Position numbers and translations under genes: made by a program
Source: Vitreoscilla sp.
GTDB taxonomy: Bacteria; Pseudomonadota; Gammaproteobacteria; Burkholderiales; Neisseriaceae
Direction of reading: 5' to 3'
DNA length: 64,000 nt
Assembly (NCBI GenBank): GCA_030150505.1
Contig: JASLFS010000017.1
Span: forward strand, 11,192-75,191
Part shown: piece by piece, positions 36,154 to 47,987 of the stretch
How the letters are laid out: each line of letters begins with the position of its first letter
How positions within the stretch are numbered: position 1 is the first letter of the stretch
The notes under the pieces: model-generated
The model's database searches: none
Told to the model about the DNA's origin: nothing
The model's input: the letters and a program-made list of their open reading frames with translations, nothing else

Positions 36154-36759
36154 ATGATTACAACCACTATTTTAGGTGTTATTGGTACTGCTGCTTTTGC
36201 ATTTTCTGGCTACCTGGTTGGCTTTAGAAAAAGATTGGATATTCTTGGCGTGATTATCGTCTCATTACTACCCGCTATTGGTGGCGGATTAGTGAGAGAT
36301 GTCATCGTCGGACGCACACCTGTTGTCTTTACTGAAACCATCAATTTGTTTGTTGTCGCCATTACTTTAATTTTGTCTTGGCTGTTTCACCTTGAACGAC
36401 AAAATAGAAAAATCCTCTACAACCTATTTATTATTACCGACTCAATTGGCTTAGTTGCATTTAGCTTAACAGGCGCTCAAATTGGTTTGTTATTTGGATT
36501 GAATTTTTTTGGTATTGCATCTCTTGCTTTTGTAACAGCTGTTGGCGGCGGCATTATGCGAGATATTTTAGTCAACGATATGCCAATTGTTTTGCAAAAA
36601 GATTTTTATGGAACTGTTGCCATCTTATTGGCTCTAGCTGTCATGCTTTTGGATCAATTTCATTGGCTCAATGATTTTACACTTAATATTTTATTCATTA
36701 GCGGCTTAAGTGGTCGACTAGCTGCGCATTATTTCGCTTTTAATCTACCTAAATTTTAA
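36154..36759 (+). CDS. TRIC-family (UPF0126/YicG-like) cation channel protein
   Basis: 201 residues with seven likely membrane helices built from two similar halves. Each half carries the family motif: GGGLVRDVIVGRTPVVF near 50-65 and GGGIMRDILVNDMPIVL near 135-150. Prokaryotic TRIC homologues form trimeric monovalent-cation channels; physiological role here unknown. The start is taken at the ATG; a TTG seven codons upstream is also in frame. Divergent from dusA. Confidence 0.85.
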   Translation: MITTTILGVIGTAAFAFSGYLVGFRKRLDILGVIIVSLLPAIGGGLVRDVIVGRTPVVFTETINLFVVAITLILSWLFHLERQNRKILYNLFIITDSIGLVAFSLTGAQIGLLFGLNFFGIASLAFVTAVGGGIMRDILVNDMPIVLQKDFYGTVAILLALAVMLLDQFHWLNDFTLNILFISGLSGRLAAHYFAFNLPKF

Positions 36760-36804
36760 ATTAAAAAATATTTTGAACTTTTTCAAAAGGTACCAGTCTA
36801 TCCT

Positions 36805-36899
36805 TTGTACATAACCTTGCAATAAGGTATGTATATTAGCAACATTTCCCGCTATGTTTAGCCATCTATATCTTCCCCTGGATATAGATGGCCTTTTTT
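36805..36899 (+). ncRNA. Candidate small RNA with CU-rich terminator loop
   Basis: TTGTAC (36805-36810), 17 bp, TATGTA (36828-36833) could start a ~60-nt transcript near 36840. It would end in a strong terminator: arms GCCATCTATATC (36861-36872) and GATATAGATGGC (36881-36892), loop TTCCCCTG, then T7. No reading frame lies between. The loop is complementary to GGGGAA-type ribosome-binding sites. The alternative is that this is simply the terminator of the TRIC gene, 100 bp upstream. Confidence 0.4.
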
Positions 36900-37111
36900 T
36901 GCTATTCTGCTCATCTATAAATATCTAATCCAATCTTACAGAGATTAACTTCCAGTTAACGGAGCTTAATATTTATATCAGTAAAATTATCTTCAGCAGT
37001 TAAGCACTTTCAGTAAAAAGTATTAGCTGTGTTTGTAGTGAGTAAGACGTTTTCCCCCGCAATGTATTGACCCTCGATGCTTATCCCTTGGCAAAGAGGG
37101 TTTCTTTTTTT
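36900..37111 (+). other. Gene-free stretch ending in a second terminator-like hairpin
   Basis: About 210 bp between the terminator above and another hairpin ACCCTC (37070-37075) / GAGGGT (37096-37101) followed by TTCTTTTTTT. No credible ORF. A terminator without a gene before it suggests an untranslated RNA, but no strong promoter is visible and I cannot fold it into a known family. 37112-37372 is the leuS upstream region. Confidence 0.3.
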
Positions 37112-37314
37112 ATCTCACTATCATGCTATTTGAGAAACAAAATAGCCCAAACACTCCCATTATTTAGCCAATATCAACCAGACTTAATCATTGATTTATT
37201 AGACACTTTGGCCAAAATCACTCAGCGGCAAACAGTAAAAATTGCGCAAACCTATAATATTATAATATTTAATACACAATCCCGGCTTAAGCGCACCCTT
37301 TTGCATTTCAAAGC

Positions 37315-37323
37315 TGTTATACT
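37315..37323 (+). promoter_or_regulatory. Extended -10 promoter candidate for leuS
   Basis: TGTTATACT (TGn + TATACT) about 50 bp before the leuS start. No good -35 at 17 bp, as is common for extended -10 promoters. Confidence 0.45.
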
Positions 37324-37357
37324 TTCTGTCTTAATTTTATATAACTTTTCATATTGA

Positions 37358-39982
<2,625 letters not shown>

Positions 39983-40002
39983 ACTGAAGTACTAGCATCT
40001 TC

Positions 40003-40028
40003 AAAAGGCTGCTTTAAAGCAGCCTTTT
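40003..40028 (+). terminator. Terminator after leuS
   Basis: Perfect palindrome with arms AAAAGGCTGCTTT / AAAGCAGCCTTTT, then T/C-rich tail. Confidence 0.8.
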
Positions 40029-40145
40029 TCTTTTATGAACGTAATTTCATGCAAATTAAAAAAAAATAATCTTGAAATTTATAGATATTTGACCCACTAT
40101 CTTAACCTACCCCTTATTTATTACTTGTTCAAGGAACGAACGACT

Positions 40146-40640
40146 ATGCGTTATTTTGGCTTTGCGTTGATTGCTCTAGCCGTTTTAGAAGTCTTCTCTA
40201 TTGTCCTAATGACTCAATGGATTGGTGGCTTCGCTACTATTTTCCTCATGATCATCCAATTCTTTGTTGGCTCATGGATGCTAAGAAACATTGGCTTATC
40301 AGGAATTTTTCTAGCTGGTTCTGTATTTAGAAGCAACCAAAAAGGAGTCTCTCTTTATCAGTTATTGTGGCCAATGCGTTATGTATTTGCCGCGGTTTTA
40401 CTCTTAAGCCCAGGTTTCTCATCTGATATTATTGCTGCACTTTTACTATTGCCAATCAAAGGCAGTGGCAATCACACTGCAAATATGTCAGGAACAAATA
40501 ACAATAGCGACTTATTTAAAGAATTTATGCGCCAGCAGCACCATAAAAGTGATGATGATATTATCGAAGGTGAATTTACCGTAGCCAACGAACAACCCAA
40601 AAAACCATCATCGGATGATTCTAAATACTTAGATCATTAA
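40146..40640 (+). CDS. fxsA: FxsA-family membrane protein
   Basis: 164 residues from the ATG at 40146, with AAGGA upstream; an in-frame start at 40035 would overlap the leuS terminator. Three to four hydrophobic segments in the first 105 residues (RYFGFALIALAVLEVFSIVL; a second near 25-45; FAAVLLLSPGFSSDIIAALLLL) follow the FxsA layout, and the C-terminal third is polar and cytoplasmic. FxsA in E. coli relieves F exclusion of phage T7; the cellular role is not known. Confidence 0.85.
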   Translation: MRYFGFALIALAVLEVFSIVLMTQWIGGFATIFLMIIQFFVGSWMLRNIGLSGIFLAGSVFRSNQKGVSLYQLLWPMRYVFAAVLLLSPGFSSDIIAALLLLPIKGSGNHTANMSGTNNNSDLFKEFMRQQHHKSDDDIIEGEFTVANEQPKKPSSDDSKYLDH

Positions 40641-40678
40641 TCCTCAGTGCGTTTAAAAACACATTGAATAGTCATGGT

Positions 40679-40704
40679 AAGATAGCCACATTCGTGGCTA
40701 TCTT
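40679..40704 (+). terminator. Terminator after fxsA
   Basis: Arms AAGATAGCCAC / GTGGCTATCTT, 4-base loop ATTC, then TTTATGG. Confidence 0.8.
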
Positions 40705-40993
40705 TTATGGTATCTTAAATATGACAAAGCTCTGCTAACCATCCTAGTATTATTCATTTAACGGCAGTACCATAGTTCAAATAAATAACTGACCAATTGA
40801 ATCAATCTAGTATCCAAAATGCTTCAGCCTAACGCTAAATACAACGTAAAGCATTAAAGAGAGAAATGCCGTAAATATATGCTACAGCCCAATATACAAT
40901 TAAATTATCATACTCTAAGTAAAACTGATAATTGACAATAATAGCCAGTTATCCCGCTTATTCGTTACTATTTTCATTAAAGAAACAGACAGC
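40705..40993. other. AT-rich intergenic region upstream of ampG
   Basis: No gene seen. A perfect -35 hexamer TTGACA occurs at 40932-40937 (+), with only a weak -10 (GCTTAT) at 18 bp; it may drive ampG. Confidence 0.4.
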
Positions 40994-42343
40994 ATGTCAT
41001 CCAACAAATCAAAGCAATCTTTACAAACAACAACCCAAGAGGATGAATTACTTTTATCTTCACCGTTACCAGATAATCAAACCACATGGCAAAAAATATT
41101 CAGCTATAAAATGATGCTGTGCATTTTCATGGGTTTCAGTTCTGGCATGCCTTTATTCTTTTTAATCAATTTAGTTCCCGCATGGTTAAGAACAGAAGGC
41201 ATATCACTCACAATCATTGCCGCCCTGTCAGCCATACAATTTCCTTATACCATCAAGTTTTTATGGGCTCCTGCAGTTGACCGTTTTTCATTACTGCCAT
41301 TTTTAGGGCGAAGAAGAAGCTGGATGTTGGTTTCACAAATTGGCTTAGTGATTTTTTTATTGTGCTATGCTTTTCTAAACCCCCATCGTGATATGTCTCT
41401 CGTCCTCGGTTTATCTTTTCTAGTGTGCCTATTTTCCGCCACACAAGACATTGTGATTGATGCTTATCGTCGTGAAATTCTGAATGACAATGAACTTGGC
41501 CTAGGTAATGCAATTCATGTGAATGCATATCGTTTATCTGCTTTAATCCCTGGCTCATTATCTCTTATCTTATCGGATGTTGTGAGCTGGTTTTGGGTGT
41601 TTGTAATCACTGCTTTATTTATGCTTCCTGGCATTATATTCAGCTTATTTTTAGCCAAAGAACCTCGCGTAGAAGCCACTAAAGCTCGCTCATTATTTGA
41701 TACTGTTATCTTGCCATTCAAAGAGTTTTTCACTAGAAAAGGCATTTCTGGCGCCCTGCTGGTCTTGTTATTTATTTTCCTATACAAACTAGGCGATAGC
41801 ATGGCAACAGCATTGTTAACGCCATTTTATCTTGATATAGGCTTTAGCAAATCCCACATTGGCTTCATCGCGAAGAATGCAGGATTATGGCCGGCTATTG
41901 TTTTTGGCATTGTGGGTGGCGTCTGGATGCTAAAAATTGGCATTAATAAAGCATTGTGGCTATTTGGATTTGTTCAATTAATTACGATTTTAGGCTTTGT
42001 TTGGCTATCATCATTTGGGCATTTTGATGTGATTACCAGCAAAGAGTTATGGATATTGGCTCTTGTTGTTGGTGCAGAATATACCGGTGTTGGCTTAGGA
42101 ACCGCTGCATTTGTAGCCTTTATTGCTAGGGAAACTAATCCAGCCTTTACGGCGACACAATTGGCTTTATTAACCAGCTTATCCGCAGTTCCGCGCACGT
42201 TTATCAATGCATTCACAGGCAAAATAATCGAAAACATTGGCTACACACCATTTTTCTGGTGCTGCTTCTTTTTGGCTATTCCTGGTATGTTATTACTATT
42301 TAAAGTTGCCCCATGGAATGGTGAAAAAACCAAATCTGCTTAA
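40994..42343 (+). CDS. ampG: AmpG-family muropeptide permease (MFS)
   Basis: Inner-membrane importer of anhydro-muropeptides from peptidoglycan turnover. 449 residues, 12-14 membrane helices after a polar N-terminal tail of ~30 residues. AmpG-like blocks: GFSSGMPLFFLINLVPAWL, FPYTIKFLWAPAVDR, LFSATQDIVIDAYRRE and the loop GRRRSW. The FSATQDIVIDAYR stretch is the most diagnostic. The N-terminal tail is longer than in E. coli AmpG and no strong ribosome-binding site precedes it. Whether a recycling AmpD/NagZ set exists cannot be seen here. Confidence 0.87.
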   Translation: MSSNKSKQSLQTTTQEDELLLSSPLPDNQTTWQKIFSYKMMLCIFMGFSSGMPLFFLINLVPAWLRTEGISLTIIAALSAIQFPYTIKFLWAPAVDRFSLLPFLGRRRSWMLVSQIGLVIFLLCYAFLNPHRDMSLVLGLSFLVCLFSATQDIVIDAYRREILNDNELGLGNAIHVNAYRLSALIPGSLSLILSDVVSWFWVFVITALFMLPGIIFSLFLAKEPRVEATKARSLFDTVILPFKEFFTRKGISGALLVLLFIFLYKLGDSMATALLTPFYLDIGFSKSHIGFIAKNAGLWPAIVFGIVGGVWMLKIGINKALWLFGFVQLITILGFVWLSSFGHFDVITSKELWILALVVGAEYTGVGLGTAAFVAFIARETNPAFTATQLALLTSLSAVPRTFINAFTGKIIENIGYTPFFWCCFFLAIPGMLLLFKVAPWNGEKTKSA

Positions 42344-42346
42344 ACA

Positions 42347-42373
42347 AAAAAAGCTGCCATTGGCAGCTTTTTT
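42347..42373. terminator. Bidirectional terminator between ampG and mlaC
   Basis: AAAAAAGCTGCC / GGCAGCTTTTTT around ATT; A and T runs on both sides. Confidence 0.85.
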
Positions 42374-42394
42374 ATTGATTTAATTAAAATAAAA

Positions 42395-42991
42395 TTAATC
42401 TACTTTTTTAATGGTTTTATTACGCAAATCAGCAATCAAACCATCAATGCCTTTTTGACGAATAATTTCTTGGAATTGATTACGATAAACCGTTACCAAG
42501 CTAGCGCCTTCAACACGAATATTATAAATCTTATAAACATTACCAACTTTGTACATTTGATATTCAACTTGGTATTTTTGATTTTTCTTGGTCAAAATTT
42601 CAGTCGCTACCGTTACTTTAGTGGTGCCTTGTGTTTTATTCAAAATTTTAACTTGTGCGCCTTCACCTGCTATCACGGCAGATTTTGCGTACATAGAAAT
42701 AATCATGTCTTTAAATGAACTAATAAAATCATTTTTTTGCTGTGGTGTAAAATTACGCCATGGTAATCCAACGGACAGTGCCGCAATTCGTTGGTAATCT
42801 AAATACTGATCACCATATTTTTCTAAACGATTAATTTTCTGGTCAGCGCTCATTGATTTGTTATTCATGATACTTAAAACAGTATCAACATTTTGGCGCA
42901 TTTGAACATCTGCTGGATGCGTATTAGCCATTACCCAGCTCGCCATCAATAACAGATAACCAGTAATCACAAATTTCAACAAATGCTTCAT
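42395..42991 (-). CDS. mlaC: MlaC-like phospholipid-binding periplasmic protein
   Basis: Shuttles phospholipids between the outer-membrane MlaA complex and the inner-membrane MlaFEDB ABC transporter. 198 residues from the ATG at 42991 (AAGGA upstream). A cleavable signal peptide (FVITGYLLLMASWVMA) is followed by the Ttg2D/MlaC domain: LGLPWRNFTP-type region (GLPWRNFTPQQKNDFISSF), VKILNKTQGTTKVTVATEI and YKIYNIRVEGASLVTVYRNQF. In most genomes mlaC lies in mlaFEDCB; here it is alone, bounded by a terminator and a 500-bp gap. Confidence 0.9.
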   Translation of the reverse strand: MKHLLKFVITGYLLLMASWVMANTHPADVQMRQNVDTVLSIMNNKSMSADQKINRLEKYGDQYLDYQRIAALSVGLPWRNFTPQQKNDFISSFKDMIISMYAKSAVIAGEGAQVKILNKTQGTTKVTVATEILTKKNQKYQVEYQMYKVGNVYKIYNIRVEGASLVTVYRNQFQEIIRQKGIDGLIADLRNKTIKKVD

Positions 42992-43492
42992 GTAAAATCC
43001 TTTTTTCCGAAACAATTAACTAGCCAACTTTGATATAAAAAATCCCATATCATTGTAAAGCTAATTGATGAATATCTTTTTCATCTTTGCTTAATATAAC
43101 ATCATCCACCATTGCATGCATTCCTTAGGCAATAATGGCACTTTGCACTTGCATATTTCAAATTGATCAAAGATAGGCTGCTATCACATCAATAATCATT
43201 TAAATACAATCATCGCTTTATTTTAGTCAAACCATTAGTTAGAACAAAATCTCATCTTTTATCCTAATTCTTAAATGACATCCATTGATAACCTATTTAA
43301 CAGCTTGTTGTATCAATCTAACAATTCATTTCCAATAAATCGCTCGATGTTGTTGCTGTGCGTACTTTACAATGATAAGTCACGTTTTTTTACTATCTCA
43401 AATCATATCCAACCCAATTTTTGCTACAAAAATTATCGTATTTAAGGTGAGAATTATTTAACTGTCTAGCATAAACGATTCACTCTTTTCTC
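42992..43492. other. AT-rich 500-bp intergenic region
   Basis: No gene, repeat or clear hairpin recognised. It must hold the mlaC promoter (minus) and sequences upstream of the Fur-controlled promoter. TGAGAATTATT at 43448-43458 resembles half a Fur site. Confidence 0.4.
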
Positions 43493-43537
43493 TTGACCGC
43501 CCATTCCTAGGCTCAGTATTATTGAGAATAATTATCA
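43493..43537 (+). promoter_or_regulatory. Promoter with overlapping Fur box
   Basis: TTGACC (43493-43498), 18 bp, TATTAT (43517-43522) form a good sigma-70 promoter. TGAGAATAATTATCA (43523-43537) matches the 7-1-7 Fur motif TGATAAT-N-ATTATCA at 13 of its 14 specified bases. It covers the expected transcription start, the classic position for iron-dependent repression. Confidence 0.7.
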
Positions 43538-43541
43538 TCTA

Positions 43542-44927
43542 ATGGTTAAACACATGGCAAAAATCAATCAATCAGCCAATTCCAGATTCGGCGTCCTTGC
43601 TGCTATTTACCTCAGTACCTTCATTTGCTTAATTGATTTAAGTAGTGTGAATTTAGCGTTAAGTGTTATCCAAGAACAAATGAACAGCCCCATGTCTCAA
43701 TTGCAATGGATTATTGATAGCTATGCTTTATGCATGAGTGGATTAATGCTTGCGGTAGGTCCATTAAGCAATCGCATTGGACGAAAAACCATGTGGCTAA
43801 TTGGCATTGCTATCTTTACTATTGGCTCTGCTTGGTGTGCTCTGGCACCTAATTTCACACAACTATTATTAGGACGAGTTATTCAAGGCATTGCTGGCGC
43901 CATTTTAATTCCATCAGCTTTAACCATTCTCATGAATGCTTTTACAAATCCTGCAGAACGTGGCCGGGTTATTGGTAGTTGGAGTTCATTTAGCGCTTTA
44001 GCATTGGTGACTGGTCCACTCATTGGTGGTTTACTGGTACATTATTTTGGCTGGCAAAGTATTTTTTGGATTAACTTGCCCATCGGCATGATAGCTTTTT
44101 ATTGGGGTTTTCGATTTATTAAACAAGATGCAGACAGACAAGCTGTTATTTTTGATTATGTTGGTTTGCTGCTAAGCACTTTAAGCATTGTAAGCTTAAC
44201 CTACACATTGATTATGGTAGCGGAGCCGGAGCAACGCAGTTGGGTTATCTTTTCAGCATTGATCTTTATCATCAGTTTATGCACATTTATCCAACAACAA
44301 AAATGTTGCCGATATGCTTTACTGCCAAAACACTTATTAAAAAACCGTGATTTTATTGCCTATAATGCCGCATCTTTGATTTTAGGCTTATGTGGTTACA
44401 GTATATTATTTGTGTTTGCTATTTTTTATCAGGATATCGCCGACTTTTCAGCGGCTGCTGCTGGCTGGTTAATTGCACCATTGTTTCTAGCACAAGCCAT
44501 TATGTCGACCATCTTTGGTAAAATTCAAACACGTTTTACACCGCATAGATTACTCAAATGGGGCTATGTGATGTCTGGCCTAGCAATGATGACAATTTTA
44601 ACTTTCCATGCCCAAACACCCATTTGGGTATTTATTGTCCTAAGTGCTTTGTTGGGTGGCGCTTTAGGTTTGGTTATTCCTGCGTCTAGTTTACTCGTTA
44701 TGCAAAGCGTTTCTTCTGCTGATGCCAATATTACATCAGCCATCATGAATACTTTACGACAAACAGGCATGACACTGGGAATTGCAATCTTTGGTAGCGT
44801 TATGGCGATGGTTGGCGATACTTTCAACCCAACAACAGGGTTTCATGCAGCAATTTTATTGGCAGGCTGCCTTCTATTGATTTTTGGTGTGTTTTTAATA
44901 CTTAGAAAACAGCCAGCTATTTCATAA
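43542..44927 (+). CDS. MFS transporter, DHA2 (EmrB/QacA) family, probably Fur-regulated
   Basis: 461 residues, about 14 membrane helices. Motif [15 protein letters not shown] is around 70-83, motif [16 protein letters not shown] around 150-165, and WRWIFxINxPIG-like [15 protein letters not shown] follows, all typical of DHA2 drug:H+ antiporters. The Fur box on its promoter suggests export of a siderophore or another iron-related metabolite; that is inference. The first ATG leaves almost no leader after the predicted start of transcription, so the ATG at 43554 (MAKINQ) is an alternative. Its 3' end overlaps rnhB by 6 bp tail to tail. Confidence 0.87.
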   Translation: MVKHMAKINQSANSRFGVLAAIYLSTFICLIDLSSVNLALSVIQEQMNSPMSQLQWIIDSYALCMSGLMLAVGPLSNRIGRKTMWLIGIAIFTIGSAWCALAPNFTQLLLGRVIQGIAGAILIPSALTILMNAFTNPAERGRVIGSWSSFSALALVTGPLIGGLLVHYFGWQSIFWINLPIGMIAFYWGFRFIKQDADRQAVIFDYVGLLLSTLSIVSLTYTLIMVAEPEQRSWVIFSALIFIISLCTFIQQQKCCRYALLPKHLLKNRDFIAYNAASLILGLCGYSILFVFAIFYQDIADFSAAAAGWLIAPLFLAQAIMSTIFGKIQTRFTPHRLLKWGYVMSGLAMMTILTFHAQTPIWVFIVLSALLGGALGLVIPASSLLVMQSVSSADANITSAIMNTLRQTGMTLGIAIFGSVMAMVGDTFNPTTGFHAAILLAGCLLLIFGVFLILRKQPAIS

Positions 44928-45509
44928 CAAGCTTTTTTGCAAAACAGCTTTAACAGGTGCAAATGCACAGCGATGTTCTGGCAATGCACCTAATGAAGAC
45001 AATGCAGCTAAGTGCATTTTAGTACCGTAGCCTTTGTGCTGAGCAAAACCATATTCAGGATGCAATTTATCTAAGGCATACATTTGTGCATCACGACTGG
45101 TTTTCGCCAAAATGGATGCCGCTGAAATGCAAGCATGCTTCAAATCACCTTTTACAACCGCTTCAGCTGCTATTGATAAGTCTTTAGGAACCCGATTTCC
45201 ATCAATTAAGACGCTTTCAGGCAGCCTATCTAATCCATCAATGGCTCGCTTCATGGCTAACATCGTCGCATGTAAAATATTAAGCTTCTCAATTTCCACA
45301 ACAGTTGCTTCAGCCACACAATATGCAATTGCTTGCTCTTTAATCAAAACAGCCAAAGCATCTCGTTTCTTTTCAGACAATTTTTTCGAATCCGTTAAGC
45401 CAGGCAAGTCATATGTTTCAGGCAAAATAACAGCCGCTGCAAATACACTCCCAACTAATGGTCCTCGACCAGCTTCATCTACACCTGCGACTAATTGATT
45501 ATTTTTCAT
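44922..45509 (-). CDS. rnhB: Ribonuclease HII
   Basis: Cleaves RNA of RNA-DNA hybrids and single ribonucleotides in DNA. 195 residues. [19 protein letters not shown] opens with the metal-binding Asp11-Glu12. [22 protein letters not shown] and [12 protein letters not shown] supply the rest of the type 2 active site. It starts 11 bp inside lpxB, so it is translationally linked to it, as in many Proteobacteria. An exact uptake sequence lies within the frame (45215-45227). Confidence 0.95.
   Translation of the reverse strand: MKNNQLVAGVDEAGRGPLVGSVFAAAVILPETYDLPGLTDSKKLSEKKRDALAVLIKEQAIAYCVAEATVVEIEKLNILHATMLAMKRAIDGLDRLPESVLIDGNRVPKDLSIAAEAVVKGDLKHACISAASILAKTSRDAQMYALDKLHPEYGFAQHKGYGTKMHLAALSSLGALPEHRCAFAPVKAVLQKSLL
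45215..45227 (-). repeat. Exact DNA uptake sequence inside rnhB
   Basis: TTTCAGGCAGCCT, reverse complement of AGGCTGCCTGAAA, encoding DRLPES-region residues. Confidence 0.85.
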
Positions 45510-46653
45510 GTACCCAATCCAGCACTGCTTTTGCAGCCAAATAAGAAGTATCTTGTTTTAACAACTCATGCATTGCAGTAAAATCTTGTTCAATTTGTGC
45601 TACCGCTTCTGGATTGTTATACCAATATAATAAAGCTTCTGCTAATTTTTCTGGTGTTGCATCATGTTGTAATAACTCAGGCACCGCCATTTTATTTAAC
45701 AAAACATTTGGCAAACCCACAAATGGTACTTTGATTTTATTTTTAACCCACCAATATGTTAAAGCTGAAATTTTATAACTAATAACCATTGGTCGCTTAC
45801 ACAAAGCCACTTCTAACGTTGCCGTACCACTGGTTACCAAAACCACATCAGATGCCACACAAGCCAAATCGGCATGCGCAGATAACAACTGTACCGGAAG
45901 TCCTTGATACTCAGCTTTTTCTAATAACTCAATAACTTTTTCTCGCGTCGCCGCCGTCGCAACAGGCAACAAAAATTTTGCTTGCGGATACTGTTCATGA
46001 ATAATCCGAGCAGCTTGAAAAAATATAGGCGCCATATATTCAATTTCACTGACACGGCTGCCCGGCATCAAGGTGAAAATAGGCACATCGCACTCTAATT
46101 TTAAGCGCTCACGCATACTTTCCTTGTTCACAACAACAGGCATTGTTTGCGCTAATGGATGCCCTACATAAGTCGCTCGACCACCAGCTTTCTCATATAA
46201 CTCAGGCTCCATCGGAAACAAACACAAAACCTCATCAACTTCTTTGACGATTTTATGCACTCGTTCTTGACGCCAAGCCCAAATAGAAGGACTCACATAA
46301 TGAATGGTTTTGATGCCTTCAGCTTTTAACTTTTTGGCAACACCCAAATTAAAATCAGGTGCATCAATTCCAATAAAAACATCAGGACGAATCCGTTTCA
46401 TTTCATGAATCAAGCCCTTGCGAATGGCTAATATTTCAGGCAACCGACGGATAACTTCCACAAAGCCACGAACAGCCAGCTTCTCTTGCTCAAACAAACT
46501 TTCACAGCCCAATGCCTTCATTTTCGGCCCAGCAATACCAACAAACCGAATAGCTGGATATTGCTGTCGCAAAGCTTCAATTAAATGAGCGCCCAAAGTA
46601 TCGCCAGAAGCTTCGCCAACACTAATCGCAATGGTTAGTAATTTTTCTGACAT
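45499..46653 (-). CDS. lpxB: Lipid-A-disaccharide synthase
   Basis: GT19 enzyme joining UDP-2,3-diacylglucosamine and lipid X into the lipid A disaccharide, at the inner membrane. 384 residues. [18 protein letters not shown] is at ~12-29, then [32 protein letters not shown] and the C-terminal [21 protein letters not shown]. Separated from lpxA by a terminator, so it forms its own unit with rnhB. Confidence 0.95.
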   Translation of the reverse strand: MSEKLLTIAISVGEASGDTLGAHLIEALRQQYPAIRFVGIAGPKMKALGCESLFEQEKLAVRGFVEVIRRLPEILAIRKGLIHEMKRIRPDVFIGIDAPDFNLGVAKKLKAEGIKTIHYVSPSIWAWRQERVHKIVKEVDEVLCLFPMEPELYEKAGGRATYVGHPLAQTMPVVVNKESMRERLKLECDVPIFTLMPGSRVSEIEYMAPIFFQAARIIHEQYPQAKFLLPVATAATREKVIELLEKAEYQGLPVQLLSAHADLACVASDVVLVTSGTATLEVALCKRPMVISYKISALTYWWVKNKIKVPFVGLPNVLLNKMAVPELLQHDATPEKLAEALLYWYNNPEAVAQIEQDFTAMHELLKQDTSYLAAKAVLDWVHEK

Positions 46654-46675
46654 TCAATAACCTTTATCAATAAAA

Positions 46676-46698
46676 AAAGCCTAAACAAGTTAGGCTTT
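46676..46698 (-). terminator. Terminator between lpxA and lpxB
   Basis: AAAGCCTAA / TTAGGCTTT with a 5-base loop; on the minus strand the stem runs into a T7 tract (46678-46672). It ends the long rpsB-lpxA block and isolates lpxB-rnhB. Confidence 0.75.
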
Positions 46699-46720
46699 CC
46701 AATGAATCTTACCATGCCTT

Positions 46721-47497
46721 TTATCGAATCACACCGCGTGTAGATTTCGCAAAAAAATCAGCAAACAATTCCAATTCGGAAGCAGAAGAACTTAAAGCCA
46801 CAATTTTTTCTTTCGCCTCATCGTAGCTCAAACCCTGACGATACAAAGTTTTATAAACATTCTTAATATTATTAATCTGCTCATTGGTAAAACCACGACG
46901 ACGCAAACCAACGCTATTTAAGCCAGCAGGCTCAGCTCGGTAACCAGCGGCCATGACATATGGAGGAACATCCTTATGTACGCCAGCAGCAAAAGCTGTC
47001 ATTGAGTGGTCACCCAAAATACAAAACTGGTGAATCAACGAAAAACCACCCAAAATAACCCAATCACCAATCGTTACATGACCAGCCAAAGAAGCATTGT
47101 TCGCAAAAATTGTATGATTTCCCACCACGCAATCATGTGCTAAATGCACATATGCCATAATCCAATTATCATCACCAATGCGTGTTTCGCCAATGCCAGT
47201 AACTGTACCCAAATTAAAAGTACAGAATTCACGGATGGTATTGTTATTACCAATAATCAATTGTGTTGGCTCATCAAGATATTTCTTATCTTGCGGAATA
47301 GCCCCCAACGAAGCAAATTGAAAAATTCGATTACCTTCGCCAATTGTCGTATGTCCCTCAATAACAACATGAGGACCAATTTTCGTATTCGCACCAACTT
47401 TCACATTGGGTCCAACCACGCTATAAGGTCCAACCTCTACAGAACTGTCTAATTCTGCTTTAGGATCAATAATAGCGGTTGAGTGAATCAAACTCAT
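46721..47497 (-). CDS. lpxA: UDP-N-acetylglucosamine O-acyltransferase
   Basis: First enzyme of lipid A synthesis, adding a 3-hydroxyacyl chain from ACP. 258 residues. A left-handed beta-helix of hexapeptide repeats (about residues 5-185) is followed by a helical C-terminal domain. The catalytic His lies in [16 protein letters not shown], and [29 protein letters not shown] are family blocks. Follows fabZ by 27 bp in the lpxD-fabZ-lpxA order. Confidence 0.96.
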   Translation of the reverse strand: MSLIHSTAIIDPKAELDSSVEVGPYSVVGPNVKVGANTKIGPHVVIEGHTTIGEGNRIFQFASLGAIPQDKKYLDEPTQLIIGNNNTIREFCTFNLGTVTGIGETRIGDDNWIMAYVHLAHDCVVGNHTIFANNASLAGHVTIGDWVILGGFSLIHQFCILGDHSMTAFAAGVHKDVPPYVMAAGYRAEPAGLNSVGLRRRGFTNEQINNIKNVYKTLYRQGLSYDEAKEKIVALSSSASELELFADFFAKSTRGVIR

Positions 47498-47524
47498 GGA
47501 CTTCTCTCTTTAACACATTTTCAA

Positions 47525-47986
47525 TTACGCAGAAACTTTGCGTTTAGCACACATAATCTCTGCTTCTGCCGCAACCTGACCATCAACAGTAGCAACCGCT
47601 TTAAATTTAGCAATATCACGCTTATGCGCAAGCATTTCTACATTAAATACCAATTGGTCACCAGGAATTACTTGGCGCTTAAATCGCGCTTTATCGATAC
47701 CAACAAAGAAATAAATCTCATCTTCAGCACGTCCACCCAAACTTAGGATCGACAATGTCCCCGCAGCTTGCGCCAATGCTTCAATAACCAAAACCCCTGG
47801 CATTACTGGAAACTCAGGGAAATGTCCTTGGAAAAAAGGCTCATTCATGGTCACATTTTTGAAAGCCGTAATGGTTTTATTGGGTTCAAATGCAGTCACT
47901 CTATCCAATAACAAGAAAGGATATCTGTGTGGTAATAAAGTTTGTAAAGTTTTAGCTTCAATAGGCAATGTATATTCACAAGTCAT
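47525..47986 (-). CDS. fabZ: 3-Hydroxyacyl-ACP dehydratase FabZ
   Basis: Dehydrates 3-hydroxyacyl-ACP in fatty acid elongation, competing with LpxA/LpxD for the same substrate pool. 153 residues, hot-dog fold. [14 protein letters not shown] is at ~18-30, catalytic His55 in [16 protein letters not shown] and Glu69 in [10 protein letters not shown]. One base separates it from lpxD. Confidence 0.96.
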   Translation of the reverse strand: MTCEYTLPIEAKTLQTLLPHRYPFLLLDRVTAFEPNKTITAFKNVTMNEPFFQGHFPEFPVMPGVLVIEALAQAAGTLSILSLGGRAEDEIYFFVGIDKARFKRQVIPGDQLVFNVEMLAHKRDIAKFKAVATVDGQVAAEAEIMCAKRKVSA

Positions 47987-47987
47987 T

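Noticed and set aside
37067..37357. 96-residue frame upstream of leuS
   Set aside because: Starts on a TTG in the middle of a terminator-like hairpin, and runs through the leuS promoter region; no coding character.
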